From: Arthrobacter silviterrae
Lineage (GTDB): Bacteria > Actinomycetota > Actinomycetes > Actinomycetales > Micrococcaceae
Assembly (NCBI RefSeq): GCF_011045165.1
Contig: NZ_JAAKZI010000017.1
Coordinates: 22,836 to 86,835, forward strand
DNA length: 64,000 nt
Direction of reading: 5' to 3'
Shown: positions 26,742 to 36,233 of the stretch, in pieces
Layout: each line of letters starts with the position of its first letter
Position numbering within the stretch: the stretch's first letter is position 1
Notes under the pieces: model-generated
Database searches by the model: none
Told to the model about the DNA's origin: nothing
The model's input: the letters and a program-made list of their open reading frames with translations, nothing else
Program-made: the position numbers and the translations under genes

Positions 26742-28094
26742 TTAGTGTGCGTTTGCTGCCTCGGTGGGATTGGCGCCCAGCTCGGCGTTCTTGGTTTCCG
26801 GTCCCCAGAGTGCGCCGAGGATCATGCAGGCCCCGCCGATGGCGAGCAGCACCGTTGGGGTCAGGTGGATGGGCATGAAGTCGCTGAGGCCGGCCATGTA
26901 GAAGGCGTAGAAGGACGGGATGATGAGGGCGAGCGAGTATCCTACGCCGTATCCGGTGGCTCGGATGGAGACGGGGAATCGTTCCGACATGTAGGCGCCA
27001 ATGGCGCCAAAGGCCGGGACGCCCAGCAGGGCAACCGAGGCCACGACCGCCGTCGTTCCCCAGAACGAACGGACGCTGCCGGAGGCAAAGAGCACGAACA
27101 AGGGGATGGCGAAGAAGGACGAGATGCCGCACAGGACGAAGAACGCGCGGCGGCCGATTCTTTGCGACAGTATGCCGAACAGCGGGTAGGCGATGGCGAC
27201 CGCGGCAAAAGCGATGATGAGCAGCGCGGAGGTTTGGACGGGGCTAAGTCCGGTGGTCTTGGCAATGGTCGGAGGCAGGACGACGATGGAGGCGTTCGAT
27301 GAGAACCAGACGCCGGTCATGAGGAGGAAGGCCTGGGCCAGGGGCCGGCGGTTGGGGCCTGAAAGGAGTTCCTTGAACGGATTTGCGCGCTTTGTCTTGG
27401 CGTCCTTCCAGGCGGCGCTTTCTTCGATGCCGCGTGAGTAGGCGATTGCGAAGGCGATGGAAATGATGGCTCCGACGGCGAAGGCGATCCGCCATCCCCA
27501 TTGGACGTAGGCGGAGTTCGGGCTGCCGGCGGGGGCGAACGAGAGAACCAGCAGGGTCAGGACGGAGATGGCGACGTAGGAGGCGGGGAATCCCAGCGCG
27601 ATCAGCCCGGCGTTTCGGCCGCGGTTGGGCCGGGCCGAATGCTCCATGGCCAGCGGCACGGCGCCCGTGTATTCGCCGCCCAGGAAGATCCCGCCAATAA
27701 AGCGCAGGATGATCAGAAGAATGACTGCGGCTATGCCCATGGTTTGGTAGCCGGGCAGCAGCGCCATCAGCCCGGTCATCACGCCCGCGCCGGCGACGGC
27801 GGTGACGGTCGCCTTCTTGCGCCCGATGCGGTCTCCGAGCCAGCCGAAGATGATGGATCCGATGGGTCGGGCGATCAGTGTCGAGGCGAAGATGAGGCCG
27901 GCAAGGATGGCCTTGGTCGCGTCGCCCAGGGAGGCGGGGGTGAAGTAGGCCATGGCGGGTGCCAGTGCGATGACGGGCAGGTAGATGTCGAACATGTCGA
28001 TGAAGAATCCGGCACTGGCGCCGGTGACTGCGCGGCGTTCGTGGTGGCTGGCTTTCATGGTGCCGGTCCTTTTCTGTACGACGGCGGCGCTCAT
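26742..28094 (-). CDS. MFS transporter, metabolite:H+ symporter type
   Basis: A 450-residue inner-membrane protein with about twelve helices. It carries the loop 2-3 signature GWLGDRIGRKKA, GGEYTGAVPLAMEHSARPNRG and the C-terminal GPETKNAEL typical of MHS-type carriers of organic acids and aromatic acids. The ATG at 28094 overlaps the cupin stop (ATGA), supporting coupled translation; an internal ATG at 28058 with AAAGGA is a second possibility. It probably imports the substrate of the neighbouring pathway. Confidence 0.9.
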   Translation of the reverse strand: MSAAVVQKRTGTMKASHHERRAVTGASAGFFIDMFDIYLPVIALAPAMAYFTPASLGDATKAILAGLIFASTLIARPIGSIIFGWLGDRIGRKKATVTAVAGAGVMTGLMALLPGYQTMGIAAVILLIILRFIGGIFLGGEYTGAVPLAMEHSARPNRGRNAGLIALGFPASYVAISVLTLLVLSFAPAGSPNSAYVQWGWRIAFAVGAIISIAFAIAYSRGIEESAAWKDAKTKRANPFKELLSGPNRRPLAQAFLLMTGVWFSSNASIVVLPPTIAKTTGLSPVQTSALLIIAFAAVAIAYPLFGILSQRIGRRAFFVLCGISSFFAIPLFVLFASGSVRSFWGTTAVVASVALLGVPAFGAIGAYMSERFPVSIRATGYGVGYSLALIIPSFYAFYMAGLSDFMPIHLTPTVLLAIGGACMILGALWGPETKNAELGANPTEAANAH

Positions 28095-28504
28095 GCCGGG
28101 CTCCCGATGGTCAGGGGCGTCTTGGCGCCGAGCTGGGCGACCCAGTTGGTCAGGTGGGCGTAGTCGGCCCGCGGGGGCACGAAAATGTCGATGTTGACGC
28201 AGGGGCCGGAAACCACGTCAATGTAGTGCTCCTTGGTGCGTTCAACGAGAAGCAGGTCCCGCGGCCGCACGCGGTGCGCGACACCGTCAACATAGTAGTC
28301 CGCCTCACCTTCCAGGATGAAGACCAGCTGGTCGAAGGTCTCGTGGGAGTGCGGGCGCAACTCCAGGCCCTTCTCGACCACATTCCAGACGATCATGACT
28401 TCATCCGTGGCGTATGCCTTGCGGGTGATGCCGGGGCGGGCGACTTCCATGGGGAGGTCGTCAAAATTGACGACCTGTGAGTACAGGGATTCATTGTGGG
28501 ACAT
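28091..28504 (-). CDS. cupin domain protein
   Basis: A 137-residue single-cupin protein. LRPHSHETFDQLVFILEGEADYYVDG has the two histidines and glutamine/glutamate positions of a metal-binding cupin motif 1. It begins the operon with the transporter and IclR, divergent from the DUF6282 and aldolase genes. It may be a small dioxygenase, isomerase or sugar-acid binding protein; the sequence does not decide. Confidence 0.75.
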   Translation of the reverse strand: MSHNESLYSQVVNFDDLPMEVARPGITRKAYATDEVMIVWNVVEKGLELRPHSHETFDQLVFILEGEADYYVDGVAHRVRPRDLLLVERTKEHYIDVVSGPCVNIDIFVPPRADYAHLTNWVAQLGAKTPLTIGSPA

Positions 28505-28523
28505 TGGGGTTCCCTTTCTAAGT

Positions 28524-28587
28524 GTTCCTAATAATGGAACGTTTTGTGTGTATAGTGGAACAAGAGTAGCATCGTGACCACGGTCAC
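28524..28587. promoter_or_regulatory. candidate operators between divergent catabolic operons
   Basis: GTTCC-TAATAAT-GGAAC (28524-28540) is a palindrome with seven central bases. A further GTGGAAC half-site follows at 28555-28561, and GTGACC-AC-GGTCAC (28574-28587) is a second palindrome. They sit between the cupin and DUF6282 genes, where a regulator such as the IclR at 25948-26709 could control both directions. Confidence 0.5.
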
Positions 28588-28647
28588 TGTCAATGCCCCG
28601 TCCGGCATTCGCTAAACATCACTGAAGTATCGAAAGGATTCCCCACC

Positions 28648-29577
28648 ATGCTGCAACCTGAAGGCCATGAAGCCCTCGAGATCAACGACCCGGAGATCGC
28701 CGAAATCCTCCAAGGAGGCGTGGATCTCCACGTTCACCCGAGCCCGTCGCCGTTTCCGCGGCGGCTATCCATCGCGGAAGCAGCCTGGCAGGCCCATGAG
28801 GCGGGGTTCCGCGCGATTCTGGTCAAAAGCCACCACCACTCGATGGTCACGGACATTGCCGCAGCATCCCAGGGACTGGGCGGTCTCCCCATTCCGGTGG
28901 TGTCCGGCGTCGCCCTTAACAACTACGTTGGCGGCCTGAACCCCTACGCGGCCGAGCTGGCGCTGTCCAGCGGCGGGCGGATGGTCTGGTTCCCCACCAT
29001 TTCCTCCCACGCCCACATCTGCGTGCATGAGGCAGAGGGGCAGGACATGCGCTTCCCCACCAACAACCTGGGGCTGCGCCACACCACCGAGATCGGCATC
29101 CTCGACGGCGAGGGCGCCATCCAGCCCGAGGTGCTGGACATCCTGGAGGTCATCAAGTCCCATGACGCCATCATGTCCTGCGGCCACCTCGACGCCGACC
29201 AGACTGAACGGCTCATCAAGCAGGCCGCATCAATGGGGATTGGCAGGATCCTGGTGAACCATCCCAACTTTGTGATCGGCGCCGAGCCGGAACGAGTCCG
29301 CGAGTGGGTCGCCCTGGGCGCGCGCATCGAGCACTCGATCTGCCAGTACGACGACCGCACCATTTTCTACCAGTGGGGGCTCGACGTCCTATTGGGCTTC
29401 ATAAAGGCAGCCGGAATCGAGAACACCCTGCTCGGATCCGACCTTGGGCAGGCGAACAACCCATTGCCGATGGACGCGTACCAGAAGATAGCCCGAGGAC
29501 TTTTGGACGCCGGCATGTCCAAGGCGGACGTGCGCAAGCTCGTCGTCGACAACCCCGCAACCCTCTTGGGCATCTGA
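28648..29577 (+). CDS. DUF6282-type amidohydrolase-like protein
   Basis: A 309-residue protein with the metal-binding start VDLHVHPSPSPFPRR, a later SHHHSMVTD and the C-terminal LLGSDLGQ, consistent with a TIM-barrel amidohydrolase-like fold. I recognise it as close to the DUF6282 group, whose reactions are not established. ATG 28648 follows a GAAAGGA at about ten bases. It overlaps the aldolase gene by one base, so both act in one pathway, perhaps opening a lactone or amide before aldol cleavage. Confidence 0.7.
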   Translation: MLQPEGHEALEINDPEIAEILQGGVDLHVHPSPSPFPRRLSIAEAAWQAHEAGFRAILVKSHHHSMVTDIAAASQGLGGLPIPVVSGVALNNYVGGLNPYAAELALSSGGRMVWFPTISSHAHICVHEAEGQDMRFPTNNLGLRHTTEIGILDGEGAIQPEVLDILEVIKSHDAIMSCGHLDADQTERLIKQAASMGIGRILVNHPNFVIGAEPERVREWVALGARIEHSICQYDDRTIFYQWGLDVLLGFIKAAGIENTLLGSDLGQANNPLPMDAYQKIARGLLDAGMSKADVRKLVVDNPATLLGI

Positions 29578-30329
29578 TGGACAGCCTGCGCGCGATGCTC
29601 GCCGACCGCCCCATTATTGGGACATTCCTGAAGATTCCCCGGTTTGAAATCGTGGACCTGCTCGCCCTCTCCGGTTTCGACTTCATCGTCTGCGACTACG
29701 AGCACGCACAAATGTCCGTCAATGACGCGTGCGACATTGTCAGGGCGGGCCTTGCCCGCTCGCTGCCCGTGGTGGTGCGGGTTCCGGCCCTGGACCGCGG
29801 CGACATCAACCGCCTCCTCGAGGCCGGTGCCGCAGGCATCCAGCTGGCGCGCGGTTCCGGCCCCGCCGGGCAGGAGCTCAAGCGGCTCGTCTCCTACCCG
29901 CCGCGCGGCACCCGCTCCGTCTCGTTGTCGCAACCCGCCGCGGATTACGGCCTCCGCGCCTCGCTGACCGAACACTTCCAACAGTCAAACGATTCCGTCA
30001 TGGCCGTGGGGCAGTTCGAAACTGCGGACTACGCGGATGTAATTGACGCGGCCATGGCGGACCTGGACGTCGCGTTCATCGGCCCGGTGGACCTGTCCGT
30101 GGACCTGGGGACCCCCGGGCAGCTTGATTCCGCTCCCATGCGCCAGGCGCAAAAAGACATCGAGGTGGCAGCCGCCCGCCACGGCGTGCCAATGGGCATC
30201 TTCGCCGGCTCACCCCAGGCTACGGCGGCCGCCGTGCAGAAGGGCTACCGGTACATTGTCGCCGGCTCCGACCTGACGATGCTCGCCGGCGGGGCCAAGG
30301 AATTCGGGGCGGTGCTGCGCGGGGCATAA
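29577..30329 (+). CDS. HpcH/HpaI-type aldolase
   Basis: A 250-residue class II aldolase of the HpcH/HpaI/2-dehydro-3-deoxyglucarate aldolase family. It shows the segment FDFIVCDYEHAQMS, a metal-site glutamate in AVGQFETADYADVI and AFIGPVDLSVDLG. It would split a 4-hydroxy-2-oxo acid to pyruvate plus an aldehyde. The ATG uses the last base of the preceding stop (TGATG). Substrate is unknown; the neighbourhood does not match a pathway I can name. Confidence 0.85.
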   Translation: MDSLRAMLADRPIIGTFLKIPRFEIVDLLALSGFDFIVCDYEHAQMSVNDACDIVRAGLARSLPVVVRVPALDRGDINRLLEAGAAGIQLARGSGPAGQELKRLVSYPPRGTRSVSLSQPAADYGLRASLTEHFQQSNDSVMAVGQFETADYADVIDAAMADLDVAFIGPVDLSVDLGTPGQLDSAPMRQAQKDIEVAAARHGVPMGIFAGSPQATAAAVQKGYRYIVAGSDLTMLAGGAKEFGAVLRGA

Positions 30330-30358
30330 TCCCCGCGCCCCACGGATACTGGGTGCAC

Positions 30359-30402
30359 ATGTGGGAAGGGCCGACAGGAATGTCGGCCCCTCCCACATTT
30401 TT
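30359..30402. terminator. bidirectional terminator between convergent operons
   Basis: ATGTGGGAAGGGCCGACA (30359-30376) pairs with TGTCGGCCCCTCCCACAT (30381-30398) across a four-base loop, with a single mismatch, and is followed by TTTTT. It separates the plus-strand aldolase from the minus-strand thiolase, whose stops are 88 bases apart. Confidence 0.85.
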
Positions 30403-30417
30403 GTGCCCGCGCCTGCG

Positions 30418-31614
30418 CTAGACGGATTCGAGGATGCTGACGTAGTTGGCGATGCCGACTCCGCCCATGTTTTGCACGGCGGCCCGGCGCGGGTTGGCCA
30501 GTTGCATGGCGCCTGCGGTGCCGGTGAGTTGCATGGCTGCGATGACGTGTTGGGAGACGCCGGTGGCGCCGACGGGGTGGCCCTTGGCCTTGAGTCCGCC
30601 GGAGATGTTGATGGGGAGCTTGCCTTCCTTGTGGACCCAGCCCTCCTCGATGGCGCGGGCGCCGTGGCCGGGCTCGGTGAGTCCCATGGCTTCGTACATG
30701 AGCAGTTCGGCGATGGTGAAGCAGTCGTGGACCTCGGCGAAGTCCAGCTCTGCGAGCCCGACGCCGGCCATGCCCAGGGCGCGTTGCCAGGAGACTCGGG
30801 TGGCCGCGAAGGCGGTCGGGTCTCGGCGTGCGGCGGGGAGGAAGTCGTTGGCCTGGCCAAAGCCCGCCAAGCGGACAGGCTGGGTGGCCCCGCCGGTGGG
30901 GTGGGTGGAAAGAATGACGGCGGCGGCGCCGTCGGAGACGGGGGAGCAGTCGGTGCGTCGCAGCGGGTCTGCGACCATGGGGTTCTTTTCCGAGACGGTG
31001 CGGCAGAATTCCTCGCCGAGGTCGCGGCGGAGTTGGGCGTAGGGGTTGTCGACGCCGTTGCGGTGGTTCTTCGCGGCGATGGACCCCAGCACGTCGCCCA
31101 GGTTTCCAGTGGCCGTCCCGTAGCGTTTTTCGTAGTGTTTGGCGACGTCGGCGAAGAGCCCGGTGAAGCCTGTGGTGGAGGGTTGGCCGGCCATGTCGTA
31201 GTCGGCGCCGAGCAGGGCGGCGCCGACGGTGTCCGCCCCGGCGTGGGTCATTTTCTCGGCGCCGATGACGAGCACGGTCTTGGCGGTGCCGGCGAGCAGT
31301 GCCTTCGCGCCTTGCTGGACGGCGGCGGAGCCGGACGCGCAGGCGTTCTCCACCCGGGTCGCAGGGACGTTTGCGAGGTCCTCGGAGACTTGCAGTGCCA
31401 AGGACGACGGGAAGGCCAGGGGCATCATGCCGGCGTTGAACTGGCCCAGGTAGATTTCATCGACCTGTCCGGGTTCGATGCCGGCGCTGGTGATGGCGTC
31501 GGTGGCGACCTGGACGATCAGGGATTCCAGGGTTTCCCCGGTGAGCTTGCCAAACTTGCTGTGGCCCCAACCGGTGAGCAGGATGTCTTTTCCGAATTGC
31601 TCTTGCAGGCTCAT
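30418..31614 (-). CDS. thiolase-family acetyl-CoA acyltransferase
   Basis: A 398-residue thiolase of the SCP2-like group. The nucleophile is in [10 protein letters not shown] (C92), the histidine in [10 protein letters not shown], and the C terminus carries [14 protein letters not shown]. It lacks the NRLCGSG form of PcaF-type beta-ketoadipyl-CoA thiolases. Together with the two CoA-transferase subunits it would activate and cleave a 3-oxo acid such as acetoacetate or a related ketone-body-like intermediate. Four-base overlap with the beta subunit gene. Confidence 0.85.
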   Translation of the reverse strand: MSLQEQFGKDILLTGWGHSKFGKLTGETLESLIVQVATDAITSAGIEPGQVDEIYLGQFNAGMMPLAFPSSLALQVSEDLANVPATRVENACASGSAAVQQGAKALLAGTAKTVLVIGAEKMTHAGADTVGAALLGADYDMAGQPSTTGFTGLFADVAKHYEKRYGTATGNLGDVLGSIAAKNHRNGVDNPYAQLRRDLGEEFCRTVSEKNPMVADPLRRTDCSPVSDGAAAVILSTHPTGGATQPVRLAGFGQANDFLPAARRDPTAFAATRVSWQRALGMAGVGLAELDFAEVHDCFTIAELLMYEAMGLTEPGHGARAIEEGWVHKEGKLPINISGGLKAKGHPVGATGVSQHVIAAMQLTGTAGAMQLANPRRAAVQNMGGVGIANYVSILESV

Positions 31615-32312
31615 ATGGCGGCTCCTTCAAGAGCGGTTTCAGGGTCGTTGGCGGTGGCGGTGTCGAGGCGGACGGTGAACGCGGGTCCGGTGCTGGCCAC
31701 GATGTCCTCAACCGTGGTCCCGGGGGCGAGGCGGGTCAGGACCAGGGCGGGGGTGCCGCCGTCGTGCTTTTCGATGTCGAAGACGGCGAGGTTGGTGATG
31801 ATGCGGTCCACCACACGGCGCCCGGTCAGCGGCAGGGAGCATTCGGTGACGATTTTCGGGGTGCCGTCCTTGGCGGTGTGGTCGGTGAGGACGATGACGC
31901 GCGGGGTGCCGGCGACCAGGTCCATGGCCCCTCCCATGCCCTTGACCATTTTGCCCGGAATGGTCCAGTTGGCCAGGTCCCCGGTGCCGGAGACTTCCAT
32001 GGCGCCCAGGATCGCGACCTTGACGTGGCCGCCGCGGATCATCCCGAAGGAGGTCGTGGAGTCGAAGATGCTGGCGCCGGGGAGCAGGGTGACTGTCTGC
32101 TTGCCGGCGTTGATCAAGTCAGCGTCTTCCTCCCCTTCGAAGGGGAAGGGGCCCATGCCCAGGATCCCGTTCTCAGACTGCAGGGTCACGTGGACGCCGT
32201 CGGGCAGGTTGTTCGCGACAATCGTCGGGATGCCGATGCCCAGGTTGACGTACTCGCCGTCGTTGAGTTCGGCGGCCGCGATGGCGGCCATGTCGTTGCG
32301 GGTCCAAGCCAT
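31611..32312 (-). CDS. 3-oxoacid CoA-transferase, subunit B
   Basis: A 233-residue class I CoA-transferase beta subunit. The N-terminal [18 protein letters not shown] and the catalytic glutamate in [10 protein letters not shown] (E47) are diagnostic, and [17 protein letters not shown] follows. AAGGAG precedes the ATG at 32312 by seven bases. It pairs with the A subunit encoded 25 bases upstream. Succinyl-CoA is the usual CoA donor. Confidence 0.9.
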   Translation of the reverse strand: MAWTRNDMAAIAAAELNDGEYVNLGIGIPTIVANNLPDGVHVTLQSENGILGMGPFPFEGEEDADLINAGKQTVTLLPGASIFDSTTSFGMIRGGHVKVAILGAMEVSGTGDLANWTIPGKMVKGMGGAMDLVAGTPRVIVLTDHTAKDGTPKIVTECSLPLTGRRVVDRIITNLAVFDIEKHDGGTPALVLTRLAPGTTVEDIVASTGPAFTVRLDTATANDPETALEGAAI

Positions 32313-32337
32313 GATGCGCTCCTTGAATAGGTGTGGT

Positions 32338-33060
32338 TTAGGCCGGGACGGTGGCGGGTTCGGTGCGGGTCCGGATGGTGCGTTGTTCGATGTCCTTGAT
32401 GCGTGCCGCGGCCTGGATGAGGCGCTGCACGTACACGCCCGGGGTGACAATGTGGTTCGGGTCCAGCACGCCGGGTTCCACAATGTTCTCTGCCTCGGCA
32501 ATGGTGACCTTGCCGGCGGTGGCGACGACGGGGTTGAAGTTCCGTGCCGTGTACCGGTAGATCAGGTTCCCGTCGGTGTCCGCTGTGTGTGCGTGGACCA
32601 GGGCGACGTCGGCGGTGATGGCGCGCTCCAAAACGAACGTTTCGCCGTCGAACACCTCATGCGGCTTGCCCTCGGCGACCAGGGTGCCGACCCCGGTCTT
32701 CGTGTAGAACGCCGGGATGCCCGAGCCCCCGGCACGGAGCCGCTCGGCCAGGGTGCCCTGCGGGGTGAACTCAACCTCGAGTTTCCCTGCCAGGTACTGC
32801 TCGGCGAAGAGCTTGTTCTCTCCCACGTAGGAGGCAATGACCTTGGCAACCTGGCCGGCCTCGATCAGCACGCCCAGGCCCTTGCCGTCGACGCCCATGT
32901 TGTTCGAGACCACCGTCAGGCCCTTCACTCCGGAATCACGCACGGCCTCGATCAGCTCCGCCGGAATGCCGCTGAGTCCGAAACCGCCCACGGCCAGCGT
33001 CATCCCGTCCCGGACCACGCCGGCCAGTGCCTGCGCGGCACTGCTGTGCACCTTGGACAT
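32338..33060 (-). CDS. 3-oxoacid CoA-transferase, subunit A
   Basis: A 240-residue class I CoA-transferase alpha subunit with [33 protein letters not shown] and [17 protein letters not shown] precedes the ATG at 33060 by six bases; an earlier in-frame ATG is inside the promoter region. It begins the thiolase operon, divergent from the IclR gene at 33245. Confidence 0.9.
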   Translation of the reverse strand: MSKVHSSAAQALAGVVRDGMTLAVGGFGLSGIPAELIEAVRDSGVKGLTVVSNNMGVDGKGLGVLIEAGQVAKVIASYVGENKLFAEQYLAGKLEVEFTPQGTLAERLRAGGSGIPAFYTKTGVGTLVAEGKPHEVFDGETFVLERAITADVALVHAHTADTDGNLIYRYTARNFNPVVATAGKVTIAEAENIVEPGVLDPNHIVTPGVYVQRLIQAAARIKDIEQRTIRTRTEPATVPA

Positions 33061-33092
33061 TTTGATCTCCTCATTGAGCCAATTCACGATCT

Positions 33093-33230
33093 GTCCACTT
33101 TGTGGACTTGTTCCTTTGGTTTTGAGCATAGGGTGACGTGAATTGGGCTGTCAAGACGCCAAAGTTTTCAATATTCGCCCATTTATACAGTGTGGACTGT
33201 ATGCTGATTTGTATCCACAATATGGACTAA
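33093..33230. promoter_or_regulatory. GTCCA/TGGAC operator cluster (IclR type)
   Basis: GTCCAC-TTT-GTGGAC (33093-33107) is a perfect palindrome just before the CoA-transferase start. A GTGGAC half-site (33192-33197) and TCCA-CAATA-TGGA (33214-33226) lie in front of the IclR gene. The shared half-site and the divergent layout suggest IclR binding that controls both directions. Confidence 0.6.
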
Positions 33231-33244
33231 AAAGGGTGTTTTGT

Positions 33245-34024
33245 ATGAAACAAGTCGCGGTGCAAGGCGCGCAGGTCGTCGGACGGATCGCGGCCCTGCT
33301 GCGGATTATCAGCAGGAAGCCCGAGGGTGCCGCCCTCGTGGAGGTGGTGCGTGAATCCGGGCTGACCCGCCCCACCGTCCACCGCCTGCTGACCTCACTC
33401 GCGGCCGAGGGGCTGCTGGACCACGACGGCGGCACCGGGAACTGGGTGCTCGGACCGGAGGCCCTGCTGATGGGATCCGTCGCCGCAGCACGGTTTCCCG
33501 TGGAGGACATCGCCCGACCCAGCCTGCGTCGACTGGCGGAAGAAACGGGGGAAAGTGCCTTCTTCTCCGTGCGCCGGGGAGGAGAGACCGTGTGCCTGCT
33601 GCGGGAGGAAGGGCCGTTCCCGATCCGCTCCTTCGTCCTCCACGAAGGAGTACGCTTCCCCCTCGGCGTCGCCTCGGCCGGGAACGCCATCATGGCCTTC
33701 CTGCCGAAGACAGAACAGGAAGAAATCCTGGCCCGCTGGGACGAGCACGCCGGAACCTTCGCCCCCGCACACCCCGTGTCCCTGGTCAGGGACAACCTCG
33801 CGCTGACCAACCACAACGGGTACTCGGTCAATCCCGGCCTCGTGTTGGAAGGCAGCTGGGGGATGGGCGCCGCCGTCTTCGACACGCAGGGCCGGCCCGC
33901 CTGGGCCCTCTCACTGACCGGCATCGAACCCCGCTTCCGGAAGGAACGCCAGGAATTCCTTGGCAGGCTCCTGCTCGAAGAAGCACACCAGATCACCGGA
34001 AAGCTGCAAAACACCCGGAAGTAG
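33245..34024 (+). CDS. IclR-family transcriptional regulator
   Basis: A 259-residue regulator from ATG 33245. The winged helix is in QVVGRIAALLRIISRKPEG and VVRESGLTRPTVHRLLTSL, and the effector domain in SAFFSVRRGGETVCLLREEG and RFPLGVASAGNAIMAFLP. It is divergent from the CoA-transferase/thiolase operon with the operator cluster between them. Its family members act as repressors or activators of aromatic-acid and 3-oxoacid genes. Confidence 0.88.
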   Translation: MKQVAVQGAQVVGRIAALLRIISRKPEGAALVEVVRESGLTRPTVHRLLTSLAAEGLLDHDGGTGNWVLGPEALLMGSVAAARFPVEDIARPSLRRLAEETGESAFFSVRRGGETVCLLREEGPFPIRSFVLHEGVRFPLGVASAGNAIMAFLPKTEQEEILARWDEHAGTFAPAHPVSLVRDNLALTNHNGYSVNPGLVLEGSWGMGAAVFDTQGRPAWALSLTGIEPRFRKERQEFLGRLLLEEAHQITGKLQNTRK

Positions 34025-34113
34025 TTTGCGAGAAGCGGATGCCAACAGACTCCCGCTGCTGCGGCGAAAGGGATTCCAAGCATTCAGTCGAGTGCAAAGC
34101 TGCTTGTCGCAGG

Positions 34114-35172
34114 CTATGCCATTCCGAGGCCACCTATTTCTGGTCCCCTGGTGTGGGGTGGTTGGTAGGCGTTGTTTCGGCTGGTGGCCCAGTCGGCGAG
34201 GATGCCGTCGCGGACGAGGTGGTCGGTGAGTTGGGCTAGGCGGTAGTCGGGGTCGGCTTCGAGGGCTTTTTGGAAGCATTGGTGGGCTTTGCTGCCGTGG
34301 CCTTCCCACCATTGGATGACGCCGAGGCTGGTGAGGACGGGGGCGGTGTCGGGGCCGTCGGCGCGCATGTAGAGGTGGAAGAGGACGTCGGTGGCGCGGT
34401 CCACGCGCTGCCAGTGGGGGCTTTGGGTGGTTTGGCCCAGGAGGAGGTCGCGCATGCTGTCTTCGATGCCGGGGATGTCGGCGATGAGCCGGTCGCGGAC
34501 GGTGATGAATTTGAGGTAGGCGATGAGCTCTGCGGCTTCGTCGTCGGTGGGGTCGGCGCCGCCGTCGAGCATCCGTGCCCAGAGGGTCCGGGCTTGTTCG
34601 GTGGCGTCGTGGGGGTTCATGGCCTCGATGCGGTAGCAGTTGCGCAGGACCTTCTGGCTGAGGTCGGCGGTGGCGGTGACAGGGATCCGGAAGCCGGGGG
34701 AGGGTTCGATGCTGGAGCCGCGGAAGACGAGTTCGGCGTTGAGTTGGCTGGCGGTGATCCCGTCCAGGGGGTGCTGGACGGGGTGGCGGGTGTTCATGTG
34801 GAGGTAGTTGGTGAAGGTGGTTTCGCCGACGAGCCAGCCGTCGCGGACGGTGATGCCCTCCGCGCCCAGCCGGCCGGCGAACTCGTCCAGCATGTCCTGG
34901 TGGGGGCGGGGGTCCCCGGGGGCCCAGGGGGTGTGGGTGAAGATGCCGAAGACGACGCCGGTGGCCTGGTGGTCGGTGGTGATGTAGTGCATGAGCTGCT
35001 CGGTGTACCGGGTGGTGTCGGTGGCCGGGGTGGGGAGGTTGACGCGGAGGCTGGCGCCTATGCGGCGTCCGTCCAGGAGGATGCAGACCAGGGATTCGTG
35101 GGGCCAGAAGCCCAGGCTGTGCCCCATGAGGGCGATGAAGTCGTCAGGGGTTTTGATGCTGAGCTTTTCCAT
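34114..35172 (-). CDS. DUF4192 domain protein
   Basis: A 352-residue actinobacterial protein that starts with IKTPDDFIALMGHSLGFWPHESLV, the usual start of DUF4192. Its middle contains the VFGIFTHTPWAPGDPRPHQ region, and the C-terminal part resembles a helical repeat (HGSKAHQCFQKALEADPDYRLAQL). Function is unknown. A frameshifted copy of its 3' part lies about 9 kb away at 25043-25506 in the same orientation. Confidence 0.85.
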   Translation of the reverse strand: MEKLSIKTPDDFIALMGHSLGFWPHESLVCILLDGRRIGASLRVNLPTPATDTTRYTEQLMHYITTDHQATGVVFGIFTHTPWAPGDPRPHQDMLDEFAGRLGAEGITVRDGWLVGETTFTNYLHMNTRHPVQHPLDGITASQLNAELVFRGSSIEPSPGFRIPVTATADLSQKVLRNCYRIEAMNPHDATEQARTLWARMLDGGADPTDDEAAELIAYLKFITVRDRLIADIPGIEDSMRDLLLGQTTQSPHWQRVDRATDVLFHLYMRADGPDTAPVLTSLGVIQWWEGHGSKAHQCFQKALEADPDYRLAQLTDHLVRDGILADWATSRNNAYQPPHTRGPEIGGLGMA

Positions 35173-35264
35173 GATGCCTCCGGTGTTGGGCCGGCTGGTG
35201 CCGGTGTCACCTGTTCATGGACGACGGCGGCGAAAACTACGTGACCAACCGCGGGCCGGGTGCC

Positions 35265-36233
35265 CTAGTGGCCTTGGAGGAGTTGTTCTGCCTGGTTGAC
35301 GAGGGCCCGTTCGCGGGGGAGCAGGGCCATGCCGCGCAGCTGGGAGTCGCGGATCTCGATCACGCGGCGGTGCAGGTGCGCCGTGGCCTTGCCGGTGACG
35401 GGGTCCAGGATGGGGGTCCACCGGTTGCGGAGCAGGTATTTGCGGTCGGTGCTGCTGCGCCGCCACACCGGGGTCAGCAGGGCCATGAGCCAGCGGGAGC
35501 GGATGTTCCGGCGCACGAGTCCTGGCGATTCGCGGAAGCGCGGCAGCATCAGGCCGATGCTGACCAGGAGCACGGCCAGGGTCTCCAGGAGGGTGAAGGA
35601 CCAGTTCAGCCCGCCCAGGATTGGTGCGCTGGGTGCGGGGGATTCCTCGAGGAGCCCCAGGGCGAGCCGGTTGCCCAGGGCCAGGGCCATGAGGATGCAG
35701 CCGGCGGCGAACGCGCCGACGCCGGACTTGAAGGACCTGCTGCGCATCCTGGGCAGGAATTTCAGGCAGGTCAGGGCGACGTCGGCGCACGCCCAGATGA
35801 TGAACGCGGAGCCGGCCCACAGGAAGAGCTGCATGCCGGGCTGGCTGCCGTAGGCCAGGGGGAGGTTCTGGTTCGTGGCATCGACCCGGCTGGTGGCGAA
35901 GCCGGCAACCACACAGGCCCCGGCCACGGCGGCGGCGCGCCGTCCGCGCCGCAGGTGGCGCCGCCGTCGTGCCTGGTCGGGGAGGGCGGCCAGGACGGTG
36001 GCGGTGTGGAATTGCCAGAAGCCGGCCATGATCGCGGCAATCAGGAGCAGGCCGACATGGTTGTGGCCGCCCAGGAAAGGGTCGGCGGCGTTGTAGACGG
36101 CGGGGATGAAGAGGGTGCAGGCGAGGGCGGCGAAGAACGTGGCCCGCAGCACGGACGCGCGATCCCTGTCCCGGGCCGTGGGGATCCGGATCAGGGTGAG
36201 CAGCCACAGCATTCCGGCCGGCACGTAGTCCAT
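35265..36233 (-). CDS. MAB_1171c-like membrane protein
   Basis: A 322-residue membrane protein with about seven helices in the first 220 residues, then a cytoplasmic tail containing LMALLTPVWRR and HRRVIEIRDSQLRGM. This tail resembles the C-terminal domain of MAB_1171c-family proteins, putative transporters of unknown substrate. The ATG at 36233 overlaps the TAA of the ImmA/IrrE gene (TAATG), so the two are coupled; this pairing is common in actinobacteria. The longer open frame upstream lies inside the ImmA gene. Confidence 0.7.
   Translation of the reverse strand: MDYVPAGMLWLLTLIRIPTARDRDRASVLRATFFAALACTLFIPAVYNAADPFLGGHNHVGLLLIAAIMAGFWQFHTATVLAALPDQARRRRHLRRGRRAAAVAGACVVAGFATSRVDATNQNLPLAYGSQPGMQLFLWAGSAFIIWACADVALTCLKFLPRMRSRSFKSGVGAFAAGCILMALALGNRLALGLLEESPAPSAPILGGLNWSFTLLETLAVLLVSIGLMLPRFRESPGLVRRNIRSRWLMALLTPVWRRSSTDRKYLLRNRWTPILDPVTGKATAHLHRRVIEIRDSQLRGMALLPRERALVNQAEQLLQGH

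Noticed and set aside
30361..33141. Plus-strand open frame of about 926 codons
   Set aside because: Antisense to thiolase and both CoA-transferase genes, with Gly/Val/Ala-rich content typical of a shadow.
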